From Xanthostigma xanthostigma (Eukaryota; Arthropoda; Insecta; Raphidioptera; Raphidiidae): a stretch of DNA of 64,000 bases. Shown here piece after piece: positions 44,425 through 56,023 of the stretch. The position numbers were made by a program, and so were the translations under genes. The notes below the pieces were generated by a model. The model was not told where the DNA came from. It did no database searches and saw nothing but the letters and a program-made list of their open reading frames with translations. How positions within the stretch are numbered: position 1 is the stretch's first letter; each line of letters starts with the position of its first letter. The stretch is taken from NCBI GenBank assembly GCA_963575645.1, contig OY754467.1, positions 34,903,108 through 34,967,107 of the forward strand, in the 5' to 3' direction.

Positions 44425-47400
44425 TGGATATTCTACAATGGAATATAAACGGTGTTTTTTCACACCTAGCTGAACTGCAACTCTTAACATCTGAACGCGA
44501 TTTAACTGTATTAGCACTTCAAGAAACACATCTAAAAGACATACAAAATTTCAATTTCAAAAATTACAAGATATTTAGGAAGGATAGAATTAATATTCAA
44601 CACGCAAGTGGCGGGGTGGCAATACTAGTCCGCAACAGTACATATGCGGAAGAAGTCCCACTCAACACCAATCTCGAAGCCATAGCTATAACTATACATT
44701 CTCAACGCACCACCACAATATGCAACGTCTACATTCACCCCAATCAAACTATAGAACCTGAAGATATAATTAGCTTGATCAAACAGCTTCCAAAATCCTA
44801 CATTTTACTGGGAGATTTCAATGCCCACAACACACTATGGGGAAGTAGCTACACAAATACGAGAGGAAGAGTTATAGAAAAAATAATGGATTTAGAGAAT
44901 GTCGCTCTACTAAACAATGGAGAATGCACACATTATAGTCAATCCTATGGATCTTTTTCAGCGATTGATCTATCTATTTGCCATCCCCAAATTAGACCAA
45001 ACTTAATATGGAAGGTTTTGCCTGACCTTTATAATAGCGACCATTTCCCCCTTCTTATATCAGAAAATTCCCAGAAAATTACGGACAATGACTCCATGAA
45101 TATCACAAAATGGAATATAGCTAAAGCGAACTGGAAAACATATGAACAATATATGAAGGAAAATTTGCATGCACACAATGAAGACACAAACATTGACGAA
45201 CAAGTAAAAAAGATAACTGAACTAATAATAACAGCGGCGAACAAATCAATTCCAAAAAAGAAGAACAGGAATACACCGCACAAAGTACCATGGTGGAACC
45301 CGGATTGTGAAGAAGCAGTTAAGAAAAGAAAATTAGCATTAGCAAAATATAAAAGATATAAAACTGTAGAAAACCATATCGAACTAAAGAAAATGAGAGC
45401 ATACTCAAAGAGAGTAATAAAACAAAGCAAACAAGATTCTTGGGCCAACTATGTGTCGAGTATAAACAGCACTACTTCAATAAAAGACGTGTGGAATAAA
45501 ATTAGGAAAATACAAGGAACTGGTACACGAGCGGATATTTCAGCTATAAAACAAAACAACAAATTATACACCAATAAACAAGACATATCAAATATTCTCA
45601 AAAACCATTTAGCACAGACAAGCAGTATGGACGAAACCCACCCTGAATTTAAAAAATTAAAAAAAACTACAGAAATAACGAAACTACAATTAGAAACAAG
45701 ACATGAAGAGGGATACAATACACTAATTAACATCTCTGAATTAGAAAAAGCAATAGAAAATGCAAAAGAATCTGCTCCTGGTCCAGACACAATTACTTAT
45801 TCTATGATCAAACATCTCCCGTGGACTGCTAAAAAACTCCTGCTAAACATTTATAATTGCATATGGTCCAAGCAAACCTTCCCTAAAAGTTGGAAATTAG
45901 CTATAGTCCTACCTATTCTAAAACCCAATAAAGACCCTACAAACCCATCAAATTATAGACCTCTATCACTCACCAACTGCATGGCAAAACTTTTGGAGTC
46001 GATAATCAACAGAAGGTTGGTATGGCATTTAGAAAAGATCTCTGTAATTGAACCCAAACAGTGCGGATTCCGAAAAGGACATTCAACACTAGACCCAATT
46101 GTTCAAATGGAAATGGACATCCGCAATGCGTACTTAAACAAAGAATATATGCTGGCCATTTTTTTTGATTTACAAAAAGCGTTTGATAAAACTTGGAAAG
46201 GGAAAATAATAAAAACGCTCACAGATTGGAATATCAAAGGCAATATAACAAAATTTATAGACAACATTTTAACTGAAAGACAATTCATAGTTAGAACTGG
46301 TAGTATATATTCAGAACAAGCTACACAATCAAGAGGTATACCACAAGGTACAGTTTTGGGCACTACCTTATTTCTAATCGCAATAAACGATATCTTGAAC
46401 AATATAAAATACCCAGTCAAAGCACATCTATACGCAGATGATTTAGTTATTTACTATTCAGGAAAAAATCTTAAGCAAATCGGAACCAGACTTCAATCTA
46501 CCACCAACACGCTAGTACACTGGGCAAACAAAAATGGATACTCATTTTCGACTCAAAAAACTAAGGCCATAATATTTACAAAAAAAAGGAAAATTTACGA
46601 CACTCCAAAGATAAAACTATATGAGACTATTATAACATATGCAGACAAAGTAGACTATCTTGGAGTTATATTGGATAGACATTTAACTTGGATTCCTCAC
46701 TTAAAAAATCTGAAAGATAAATGCAAGAGAAGGCTTGACTTACTAAAAGTACTCAGTCACCACCACTGGGGCTCTGACCAAGAGACTCTATTGCATATAT
46801 TTCAAACACTAGTTAGATCTAAACTGGATTATGCAAATGTTGCCTACGCATCGGCGAGTAAGTCTGCTCTGAAGATGATAGATGCTGTATATAATAGTGG
46901 ACTAAGAATTATTTTTGGAGCTTGGAGAACCTCACCATTAGTTAGCCTCTATAATATGTCAGGACAAATACCACCAGATCTTAGAAGAGAAAAATTAGCC
47001 TTAAATTATTATTATTCAATATCATCCAAACACCGACATATGAACCATGATTTAATAGTGAACCCAAGGTACCAAACGAAATACGCCAAAAACGAAAAAA
47101 TAGCTAAACCATTCCCCAATAGAGTTTACAAACTAATAAATAATACGGAAGAAAGAATCTACAAAGCTAAGGGATGTGATAAAATGTCAGCTCCACCCTG
47201 GAGACCACTAAAAATCAACATGGACTTATCACTTAACTTAATGAAGAAACAAGATACAAACCCTATAATATTTAAAAAACATCTAGCTGAAATAAATAAT
47301 AGGTTCCAAAACTCTATTAAAGTCTACACAGATGGTTCGAAAAAAGACTCTCAAGTTGGTTGTGCATTTCTATCTGACTACTGCACAAAAAAGTATAAAC

Positions 47401-48134
47401 TTAATTCTGAAAACAGCATATTTACAGCTGAATTATGTGCTATAAAATACTTCTTGAAACATTATATATCGTTGCCTGAAGGAAAAAATAGTGCAGTCCT
47501 ATACTCCGATTCAATTAGTGCACTCCAATCTATAAACACGTCTTTCCCCACCAATCCTCACATTGTTGAAATCCATCAGTATCTATACGAACTACAAGAA
47601 TACAACAAAATAGTAACTTTTGTATGGATTCCATCCCATATACAAATAACGGGCAATGAAATAGTGGACAAAGAAGCAAAAGACGCTGCGATGTCCAATA
47701 CAGCACCATATGAAAATGAAATCACCTCCAGCGATCTAAAGATTTACACCACAAAAATAATCAAAAATAAGTGGAAGACCACATGGGACCAAACTGAAGG
47801 GAATAAACTAAGGAAAATAAAAGACTGTACAGAACGATGGAAATTCCCGGTTAAATTGACAAGAAGAGAAGAAATAATAATAACACGGTTAAGAATAGGT
47901 CATACCCAACTTACCCATGGCTTCCTAATGGATCACTCTCTTCCTCCGGAATGTGTGATATGTAACGAGCAACTGACAGTAGAGCACCTCCTTGTGAACT
48001 GCCCGCTATATGATGTGGAACGAATGAAAGCAGAACTTTCTTCAAATATAAACACTATATTAAACAATGAAGAAGACAACATTAAAAAGTTATTAAAATA
48101 CCTAAAAAACATAAATAAAATCAAAGAAATATAA
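44424..48134 (+). CDS. LINE ORF2: endonuclease, reverse transcriptase, RNase H, 1236 aa
   Basis: This is the replication polyprotein for target-primed reverse transcription. Residues 1-215 form an AP-type endonuclease with N7, E34 (LQETH), D131 and N133 (GDFNAHN), D182 (SAIDLS) and S205-D206-H207. The reverse transcriptase spans about 430-760, with PGPDTITYSM, D582 in FFDLQKAFD, RGIPQG (637-642) and YADD (670-673). RNase H has D970 (YTDGS), E1003, D1029 (YSDS) and D1082 (NEIVDKEA), so the catalytic quartet is complete. A C-terminal CCHC motif is at C1177, C1180, H1188 and C1193. There are no frameshifts or stops. Translation probably depends on reinitiation at the TAATG overlap. Confidence 0.95.
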   Translation: MDILQWNINGVFSHLAELQLLTSERDLTVLALQETHLKDIQNFNFKNYKIFRKDRINIQHASGGVAILVRNSTYAEEVPLNTNLEAIAITIHSQRTTTICNVYIHPNQTIEPEDIISLIKQLPKSYILLGDFNAHNTLWGSSYTNTRGRVIEKIMDLENVALLNNGECTHYSQSYGSFSAIDLSICHPQIRPNLIWKVLPDLYNSDHFPLLISENSQKITDNDSMNITKWNIAKANWKTYEQYMKENLHAHNEDTNIDEQVKKITELIITAANKSIPKKKNRNTPHKVPWWNPDCEEAVKKRKLALAKYKRYKTVENHIELKKMRAYSKRVIKQSKQDSWANYVSSINSTTSIKDVWNKIRKIQGTGTRADISAIKQNNKLYTNKQDISNILKNHLAQTSSMDETHPEFKKLKKTTEITKLQLETRHEEGYNTLINISELEKAIENAKESAPGPDTITYSMIKHLPWTAKKLLLNIYNCIWSKQTFPKSWKLAIVLPILKPNKDPTNPSNYRPLSLTNCMAKLLESIINRRLVWHLEKISVIEPKQCGFRKGHSTLDPIVQMEMDIRNAYLNKEYMLAIFFDLQKAFDKTWKGKIIKTLTDWNIKGNITKFIDNILTERQFIVRTGSIYSEQATQSRGIPQGTVLGTTLFLIAINDILNNIKYPVKAHLYADDLVIYYSGKNLKQIGTRLQSTTNTLVHWANKNGYSFSTQKTKAIIFTKKRKIYDTPKIKLYETIITYADKVDYLGVILDRHLTWIPHLKNLKDKCKRRLDLLKVLSHHHWGSDQETLLHIFQTLVRSKLDYANVAYASASKSALKMIDAVYNSGLRIIFGAWRTSPLVSLYNMSGQIPPDLRREKLALNYYYSISSKHRHMNHDLIVNPRYQTKYAKNEKIAKPFPNRVYKLINNTEERIYKAKGCDKMSAPPWRPLKINMDLSLNLMKKQDTNPIIFKKHLAEINNRFQNSIKVYTDGSKKDSQVGCAFLSDYCTKKYKLNSENSIFTAELCAIKYFLKHYISLPEGKNSAVLYSDSISALQSINTSFPTNPHIVEIHQYLYELQEYNKIVTFVWIPSHIQITGNEIVDKEAKDAAMSNTAPYENEITSSDLKIYTTKIIKNKWKTTWDQTEGNKLRKIKDCTERWKFPVKLTRREEIIITRLRIGHTQLTHGFLMDHSLPPECVICNEQLTVEHLLVNCPLYDVERMKAELSSNINTILNNEEDNIKKLLKYLKNINKIKEI

Positions 48135-48326
48135 ATGAAAATATATGCCATTTAATAATAATATACAATATACATAATAAATACTTACCATACTTACCTA
48201 TTTAATATGTAAAATTACCAATACTATTTGTAATTTTTTCAGTTTTGTGATGATAACCATTGTAATCATTTTCATTTTGTAGTGATAATGGCCACAGCAG
48301 CCGATTCACTTGTTTTTTTTGTTAAA

Positions 48327-48328
<2 letters not shown>

Positions 48329-48357
<29 letters not shown>

Positions 48358-48367
48358 CATTTACAAT
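48329..48367 (+). repeat. Poly(A) tail and 3' target-site duplication
   Basis: There are 29 consecutive A's (48329-48357), then CATTTACAAT (48358-48367). An uninterrupted A-run of this length is usually short-lived, consistent with a young copy. Confidence 0.9.
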
Positions 48368-48565
48368 AATTACAATATAAACTTGAAGCTCGTGAGTGCA
48401 AACTAAATGACAGAAATAATTGATATTAAGCCGAAAGACAAATTGAGAATGTAGTAAGAATCAAATTTATAGAACGAGCTCATCGATTGACGTCACAAAA
48501 TAGTAAATGATTTATAAAACAATGTATTTATTTTTCGTTGTCGATTAGTTCGTTCTATTTATTTT
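48368..48565. other. Unassigned flank
   Basis: AT-rich sequence between the LINE and the tandem palindromes; nothing is recognised. Confidence 0.4.
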
Positions 48566-49110
48566 ATGCTTACCACACTCGGTTTTACTGTACAATCGAT
48601 GATGCACTAAAAACTAAAAAATAATTATGAGTCGTCATAGGGGGCTTTGATTAAACATAAATAAAAGCGTGGGGCGCATTTAGTAGAAAACTTTCATTTG
48701 TTTGAGATTAGAAATCATACTTAGCTTTCGACTGTCTTCTTTGACCACAATGTAACTATGAATGCGCCCCACGATTTTATTTTAATTTAATCAAAACCCC
48801 CTATGGTGATTCATAATTTTATACTTACCACACTCGGCTTTATTGTACAATCGATGATGTACCTACTAAAAACTAGAAAATAATTATGAATCGCCATAGG
48901 GGACTTTGATTGAACTAAAATAAAATCGTGGGGCGCATTTAGTAGAAAACTTTAATTTGTTTGAGGTTGGAAATCATATTTAGCTTTCAGCTGTCTTCTT
49001 TCACCACAATGTAACTTTGAATTCGGCCCACGATTTTATTTTAATTTAATCAAAACCCCCTATATTTGACTCATCATTATGTTCTATTATTATCGATTGT
49101 ACAATAAACG
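48566..49110. repeat. Two tandem 255-bp palindromic units
   Basis: TACCACACTCGG starts units at 48571 and 48826. Each unit contains ACTAAAAACTA(A/G)AAAATAAT, CATAGGGG(G/A)CTTTGATT, the CGTGGGGCGCATTTAGTAGA block and an inverted counterpart ending CCCCACGATTTTATTTTAAT and TCAAAACCCCCTAT. TGTACAATCGAT bounds the units and recurs inverted at the right end. Unit 2 is slightly diverged from unit 1. Confidence 0.85.
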
Positions 49111-51414
49111 CGTTTAACTTTAAAAGCTTTTTTACCTATTTTTTTTAAATATAGTAAGTTTGAAATAGAAGGCATTCGATACGCCAAAATAATAAAAAAG
49201 TTCACACGAGCATGGTTAATTATAAGTTGCTAGGTCTTCGTAAAACGCAAGAGCTACATCACTGCTGAAACAGACGGTTAGCACTTTAGTCAATTAATAG
49301 AGTAAAACATACATTGCATACTTGACTGTAATGTTGTCACGTTTGCAGGAAAGAAAATGCCGTTTGTCACTATCATCCCGCGCTTTTATTTTTACTCTTC
49401 TTTCATTATTATTATCTCTGTGTTTTGTGTCATCTCATTGCTTGCTTTAAACACGTACTGCATTAAGCTTGCTTCCCACTGTCGACAAAGAAAATTGTGA
49501 TTTGTGACGCAATCACTAACGCAATTCGAAACTTCGATTGAACTTCTAGATCTGATGCGCAACATGTTGCGCAGCGTTTCTTTACATCGCGGCAGCTGAA
49601 TGAACTTCCAGTGTCAATAAAAAAACGTTTTTTATTATTACGTGGATTATGTAGACATTTCTTTAGTCAATTTATTGCTGCATAAAGTTATTGTTTATAG
49701 AAATTATGTGTGTAATAAAATACTATTAATATCATTACTACTTTTTTTACTGCGGTAATATTTAACTGAGAATAATTTTAAAATTTGCATTTTTACACGC
49801 TACAAACATGTTATTCAAATTGCTTTTTTTAACACATATACAATCGAAAATTACGTGTTGATATATTATTTTAATGGCATTTTTAAATTATAAAAAGTTA
49901 ATTTATCACGATACTGATATTTATACAGGTTTTGTCAAATATTTTTTCAAAAACTAAAATTCGTTTCTATGATAAAAATGGGTCCGAAAATAAGATCAAA
50001 ATTTTTAACATAATTTTTTTTCTCTGTCAAAGTTAGTGCAATATTTTGACGCTATTTTTGAAAATATGTCGTTGTGCACCTACATACGTATTTGGTCATT
50101 TCTTTGTGGAACAAAATCTCGACAATAAAAAAATGATATCGACCATGTTAGAATATCAATCGACGCGTATTAACGTATGATCGGAAAGAATTTTTTTCAA
50201 AATCGGTCCCTCCATCCTTTTGTTTCAAAACGAATCCCCCAAATAAAAAATGTTATATCGACTTTGTTAGGGTCTCAATCGAAATGTGTTAACGCGATTA
50301 TGATCTGATTGAATTTTATCAAAATTAGCTTTGCCTTTTAATGTTTAAAAAATCTAATAGTTTCTGCCTTTACTTGATGAAAATCCATTATAAAATAAAA
50401 TAAATAAAACAATTAAAATCTTTTTTAACTTAATTGTTCTATTTATTTTATTTTTTATGTCTAAGAAAAAGGACTGCGAAAAAGTGGAGTTACCACGAAA
50501 TCTAGCGAATAAAAAACAATATCGACTTCTTTAGAGGGTCTTTCGAAACGTATAAACGTCCATATGCTACGAAATCGGTCCATCCGTTTTTTTTTTAATG
50601 ACTGCAAGAACATGAATTTTAGGATCTAATTTGTTCTGGTTACAAAATAAATTAATTTTTTTGTTATGTTTAAAGTGCTCACTTATCTATCTTATTATTA
50701 TTAATTATTACTTTTATTCAATATTCATCAAACTGGAAATTTGGTACTGTGAATCTTTGTTTTTTGTATTTCAGGATACAGAAATAAAACATAAAAGAAG
50801 CACAAAGCTACAGAAGTGAAAGCCAACAATTAAAAAAAAAAATTATTAAATTTTACATAGGCATCCTTTTTTTTAATTAACAATAATCGCAATGATTGAA
50901 GCGTTTTTCTCGATATGAAAAAAGTAAATAAAATTCAAAATTATTTCTTTTTCACCATGCAAGCACAATTAATATAAAAGGGACATTAATATTGAAAAAA
51001 ATAACGAGTCATTTCTTGTTGGGACACTCTTTATATACGACGTACATATAATCGTATTTTCTACTTGCGGCACGTACATATTTCGTTTTCATTTTATTTT
51101 AGTGTAAATATTAATAAAGGAAAAGCGTTATTACAAATGAAAATCCAATAAATTTTCCATATCGTCGTATATATTTTACCCATACAGTCACCTATGTGTA
51201 CGATATATATTGTACAGGTCCTTAGTACATATAATTACTAAATAGGAATAAATGCATATTAATTCGAAGGAAACAGTTGAAACGCGGTAACGGCAGGAAG
51301 ATATTTTATACGCATGTGAATTTTATGCCAGAAGCGTCTCGTTAAACAGGGCAAACATTAAATTTATCTAAGATACATCCAAACTTATCAGCTTTACGTC
51401 TTTATTAAATATAA
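49111..51414. other. AT-rich region with divergent tandem blocks
   Basis: Three blocks at about 50130, 50245 and 50505 share ATATCGAC(C/T)(A/T)(T/C)-TTAGA/GG and, further on, TTAACG and AAATCGGTCC(C/A)TCC, suggesting an old repeat expanded locally. 49560-49620 has GATGCGCAACATGTTGCGCA, a short palindrome. No gene is recognised. Confidence 0.35.
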
Positions 51415-51560
51415 TTATCGACTAGTTTTTCAGACAATAGAATGACAAAAAATAAAATTATAGTTCAATAGATTAACAATCGGTCCGGATTTGGGTGCTT
51501 CTTCAGAATTAAGCTAAAAATATAAAAATTAATAATTAGTTTCTAATAGAATTCAATTTG
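51415..51560. repeat. ATCGACTAGTTTTTCAGAC repeat with decayed ribozyme-like core
   Basis: It matches 27945-28090 (TTTTTCAGAC; ATTATAGTTCAATAGAT; CGGTCCGGATTTGG; TTCTTCAGAA). In minus orientation CTGAAGA is kept but the GAAA box has changed to GATT, so any ribozyme would be dead. Confidence 0.6.
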
Positions 51561-51623
51561 AGTTTATTATATAATATCGAAATATTAGTGAATAATATTA
51601 TAATATTAATATTTATAATATTA

Positions 51624-51985
51624 CTAGTGGTTCGTCTCGGTTTCACCCGGGCGCAATAGATATAATTTTACAAAATATATTTCGTTCGCGGTCCGGCGTC
51701 TGAACTAATAGCTTTGAGCAAATTCTACCAGATTTGCTTCTGAGCTAAAGCTTTGAGCGAATTCTGTCAGATGTCGCAAATTGGTACTTAAACAGTTTTT
51801 TTTTATTTGCTTCTGAACTAATAGCTTTAGACAAATTATATCAGATGTCGCTGCATATTACTAAAACAGTTTTTTTGAGAAAACGCCGTAATTTTTTACA
51901 AATTTTTTTACCGAGCAAGACACAAAATTTCATTGAAATCGGTTTAGTGGACGAACATTGTGCGCAAGATTTTTATACATATACA
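51624..51985 (-). mobile_element. Helitron-like element, CCGGCGTCTGAACTAATAGC family, minus copy
   Basis: CTAG at 51624-51627 with TGGTTCGTCTCGGTTTCACC is the inverted 3' end. Body motifs CCGGCGTCTGAACTAATAGC and TTTGAGCAAATTCTACCAGA follow, then ATTGAAATCGGTTTAGTGGA. The 5' TC end is unclear. Confidence 0.7.
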
Positions 51986-54275
51986 TTAAGATTAGAGAGT
52001 GTTTCCTTAAATAGTTGCAAAATTGAAATTTGTCTCTGTAATAATTTTGTGATTCGTACCTCCATGGTGATTACTGGGTAGGTACTTCCAAAAATCAGAA
52101 TACAAAAGTGCTCACATACAAACAGACGTAGATATTATGTAGGTCATATTAACGCACTGCCAGTCGTGATTTCCATATAATAATGTGTGTTTGTACATGT
52201 ATAATATGAAATGTTCTTGTCTTGGCAATATTTGGTACACATCATCGCTTATTACCAGTTTAAATACATTACATTTGCATGTACATTATTTACTCTACAC
52301 AATGTATAATTATATAATATAGCACGCGTGGTGCTGTTCTGTTGACGGTAGGGATTTGTCGATGAAAAAAAAAACAGAATTGAAAGAACTAGTGACATAA
52401 TGTAGTTGTATTTTTTTTAATAGTTTTTTTTTTTTTATTAAAAGTGCATATTTGACAACTTGGTCATTCATTTTTAATAGTTTATCAATGACTATATAGA
52501 AACAGAAACCATTAAATGTTAAATTGAAATAATCGAGGATAACTTACTCTTATATATTTTTGTGTCGAGAATGATTGTGAATAAGAATATAATCAAATTG
52601 TGAAAGTTTAATTTTTGTTTGTTGAAAGAGTTTTGAGAGAGAGAGAGATTGTAGATATGTGAAAACCTGGTGTCATTATTAAATTCGAACAATTTGTTGA
52701 AAGCAATATTAAAATGGAAGTTATAACAAGTTTGGATGTATAAATTAGCCGAGATACCACTGGATAACTCTGATGTCATTTTAACGTTCCAAAATCATCG
52801 AGAATGATCGTAAATAATAATAAAGAAGAGGGGTTGAACCAAAGTAAAACCTGGGACACCAGTACTGTACCGACCCACTGAGTGGAACTACTAATCACAG
52901 AAGAGCGAACTACAACCGAGTATAGAGAACACTCTGAGTACATAAGAAGGGGCAACAGCAGTCGTCGGCACACTTACCTATGAGCCGCCTAGAAGAACAC
53001 CTAGACCGCTACCATATCGCCTTTGGATAATGTCTACCTCAAACACCAATGAATCACAATCTGTAAGCCCGGAAACCAAGGAGATTTGGAACAACACCGA
53101 ACGTGAAAGCCAACACACTTGGGTGATGATAAAGATTTTTGTTCTTTAAAAAAAGGAAGGAATGGAAGAGCTGGTGTTATTTGATTAAAACTGTTGATAG
53201 AAACTTGAAGGAAATATTGTAACGACAATAATAAGAAGTTAAGATGAAGTCTGGAATCTTGATGACAAAGGATAATTATAATAAATGTTTTCAGCTTTTA
53301 AAACAGTTGTGAACAATATACACCGAAGATGTTTTGAAGATATACAATAATAGTTAACTAAGATGGACATTAATAATAGGGAAATTTAACATTAAATGTT
53401 TACTAAAGGATATTTCAGTATTGCATCAAAGAAGAGGAAAGTGTTTGTGAATAATGGGTTACACTAAACCAAAACAACCCAATAAAAGAATTAAAACGTC
53501 ACGCCTTGTGCGATAAGTAATATATTAACTATAATTTATTGATATTAAAAAAATCGGATAAATTATTATAATATTGTAATAATGATACAATACCCAATTT
53601 TTAAACAATATCAAGTTTATAATAGTTTCTCCAGAATGGTTATTTTTATTTTGTAGTTGAAGAATTAAATTAATGAGTCACTTATATTTTGACAGTGATA
53701 CCCATCCCTGGTTGCAAGTAAAGGAAACAGTAACAGCAGTACAACTGTTTCAAACGTCCTTTACATCTGTCTTTATTCCACTTGCAGTGGCGTCAGTCAC
53801 GGGGACGGCGCGGGGGGCACAGTCAGCAGAACGGGAGTTAGATGTACAGATATCATTAATCAAAATGTTATTAAGATAAAGACGACCGAAAGACATTGGC
53901 TGAGACATAATTATTTTATTTACATATTTATGGCAGCTGCTATTTGCATACTGACGTGTACAACCCTGTATAGTACATGTCTGTTATAAATCAGCACAAA
54001 CACACTTCTCAGGACCGGCCTTTCATTTATTTATCGGAGAGTAAACCTCCGTTTTAACTCAACACCAAATGAAAGCTCGTAGAGTTATATTCCATATCTT
54101 AGAAAAATATGGTAGGTGGATTTTCTGCTTACAGAACAAATATTTCAGTGTCTTTAATCTTATACAGAAGACCTTAAAGAATTGTTCCAAATCATCTTGG
54201 TTTCCGGGTTTGTAAACCATTGTCCATTGTTATTTCTGCCTGACATTTCGTTTACAACTGCAGAAGTGTCCTCCT
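51986..54275. other. Unassigned, with dispersed repeat traces
   Basis: 53060-53100 (GGAAACCAAGGAGATTTGGA) recurs near 55190 and, inverted, near 54190, so dispersed repeat sequence lies around the LINE fragment. A GAGAGAGAGA run is at about 52635. No gene is recognised in the short ORFs. Confidence 0.35.
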
Positions 54276-55022
54276 TGGCAGATCACGATTTTATCGACTA
54301 TTAAGAAAGCATCTTCGCTATTGGGATTTATAATTAGAAATGCTAAGAGTTTTACAAATATAAATGTTATAAAATTATTATATTTCTCTTTAGTTCGCTC
54401 ACGCTTAGAGTTTGCATCAATTATATGGCACCCAAATTACTATATGTATGATAATATGGTTGAGAAAGTACAAAAAAAATTCTTAAGATATTTGTTCTTC
54501 AAACAGTTTGGATATTACACTTATTTAATACCGTATTATCAACATTTGAAAACATTTCATATTATGACTCCATTAAGTGTTAGACGTAAAGTTGCTGGTT
54601 TGATGTACATTTATGGCCTAATCAATGGCCATATTGATGATAATGTTACATATACATACATACATATACACAATAGCCTTACATATTCCTACATTTTATA
54701 GTCAAAGTTCTAATATTTTCAATATCCCACGGAGTCGAACAGTTCATCGCGCTTCTTCTCCCATATATGGTATGTTAATGTTATATAACAGCTTGTCTTC
54801 AAAATTAGACATTTTTAAAATGACTAAAACAACGTTTAAAAAATCATGCTTTAATTTACTATCCGGTGACTAATGGCCAAATATCGGTAATAAAACATTG
54901 TCGTCTGTTGGTTTGTACTGGTTAAAATGCATTTTGTTTTTTGTTTACTTGTTACGTAAAATGTAATTTCAACTGTAATTGGGGTTTATACCCTGTTGTT
55001 GAATTAAAGTAAATAAATAAAT
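54276..55022 (+). pseudogene. Decayed LINE reverse transcriptase C-terminal region
   Basis: The frame starting upstream of 54321 reads IKKASSLLGFIIRNAKSF, then LLYFSLVRSRLEFASIIW and VEKVQKKFLRYLFFKQFG, typical of the region after the RT catalytic core in LINEs. A frameshift near 54640-54700 moves the rest (SPIYGMLMLYNSLSSKLD, ending LLSGD at 54873) to another frame. The 3' end is a (TAAA)-type tail at 55007-55022. It lacks EN and the RT core and encodes no RNase H, so it is a different LINE lineage from the element at 42509. Confidence 0.7.
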
Positions 55023-55244
55023 AAGTGTGTCGATGACTGGTGTCTTCTTTGCTACTACGACCGAGTAGAAAACACACTCACGCTTAGACACCAGTCAGCC
55101 GCCAAAGTGCCACAACCCTTTTGATAATATCAACCGCAGTTATAGATGAAACCTGAGGTAGAAATACCAATAGATTACGGCCTATAACAAACCCCGAAAC
55201 CAAGAAGATTTAATTATTACAAAATATTATTGTAAAGTTTAAAA

Positions 55245-56023
55245 TCTATATATTTAAAACACAAGCCCTATTTGTCTAGCCAATCCGCCAGCAATCTCAA
55301 CTCAACCGATTGACACAATTTTTTTTAAACTGAAGCCTATAGTCCACAGATGTGTTATTACTATTTTTTGTTTTGTGAAATTTCGTTAAAAGGAGTGATT
55401 TCAAGCGATAATAGTAAAGAAGACGAGGGGGCTAGTGGGGTGAAGAGGAACGTAAACAGTGAAAATCCATCGATGTTTACGATACATGAGTGTGAGAGAA
55501 ACGCAAATATATACGCGGTCGGAGATTATGCAAACAGTTTGACGAGTCGACTTTGACAACTGAAGTACCTATATATTTAAATTAGTTTTTAGCTCGAATA
55601 TTCAAAACATTAATAAACAATTAAAATTTTATTTTATTTTGCAAATAATTTAAGAAAGTGTAAGTTTGTGTTAATTTAATGACAAAGTAGAGTTTTTAAA
55701 GATTAGACTGTACCAAGTCTAAAGTTTGATCTCAGATCAGAAAAAACAGTGATAATTAGGTTAGATTTTTAACATTAATTTTGGCAGCTCTTGCGGGGTA
55801 TAACCATGACAACGATAAACAGATCTCGCATACATTTTTGTTGAATTTATAACAAATTAAATATATAGACAACTTGATGGATCAAGCTAAATCAAAAGAA
55901 AAATAAATGTAAATGGAAGCTAATTCAAGAGGAATAACATTATTGTCCTAGGTCTGTGTCAAAATATCGATTTTTTAAAACAATAAGAAGATACATGCAG
56001 AAAGTTTTGCACGGGTACACTAG
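55245..56023 (+). mobile_element. Helitron-like element, GCACGGGTACACTAG family, complete copy
   Basis: It starts TCTATATATTTAAAACACAA after an A and ends AAGTTTTGCACGGGTACA with CTAG at 56020-56023 before a T. The body is inverted relative to 41670-42451. A plus ORF at 55350-55556 shows no known domain and appears in inverted, disrupted form in the sister copy, so I do not call it. Confidence 0.8.

Larger units (their letters stand above)
42509..48357 (+). mobile_element. Full-length I-group-like non-LTR retrotransposon
   Basis: The element has a 5' UTR of about 395 bp, ORF1, ORF2, a 3' UTR of about 200 bp and 29 A's (48329-48357), bounded by CATTTACAAT duplicates. Both ORFs are uninterrupted. 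The EN-RT-RNase H-CCHC layout of ORF2 and a one-knuckle ORF1 place it near the I group of LINEs rather than Jockey, which lacks RNase H; clade placement is my inference from motifs. Complete length, open frames and a clean TSD point to a recent insertion that may still be competent. Confidence 0.9.

Noticed and set aside
45029-45448. 139-codon minus ORF with hydrophobic segments
   Set aside because: It is an antisense shadow of LINE ORF2; the apparent membrane segments come from reversed Lys/Asn-rich codons.
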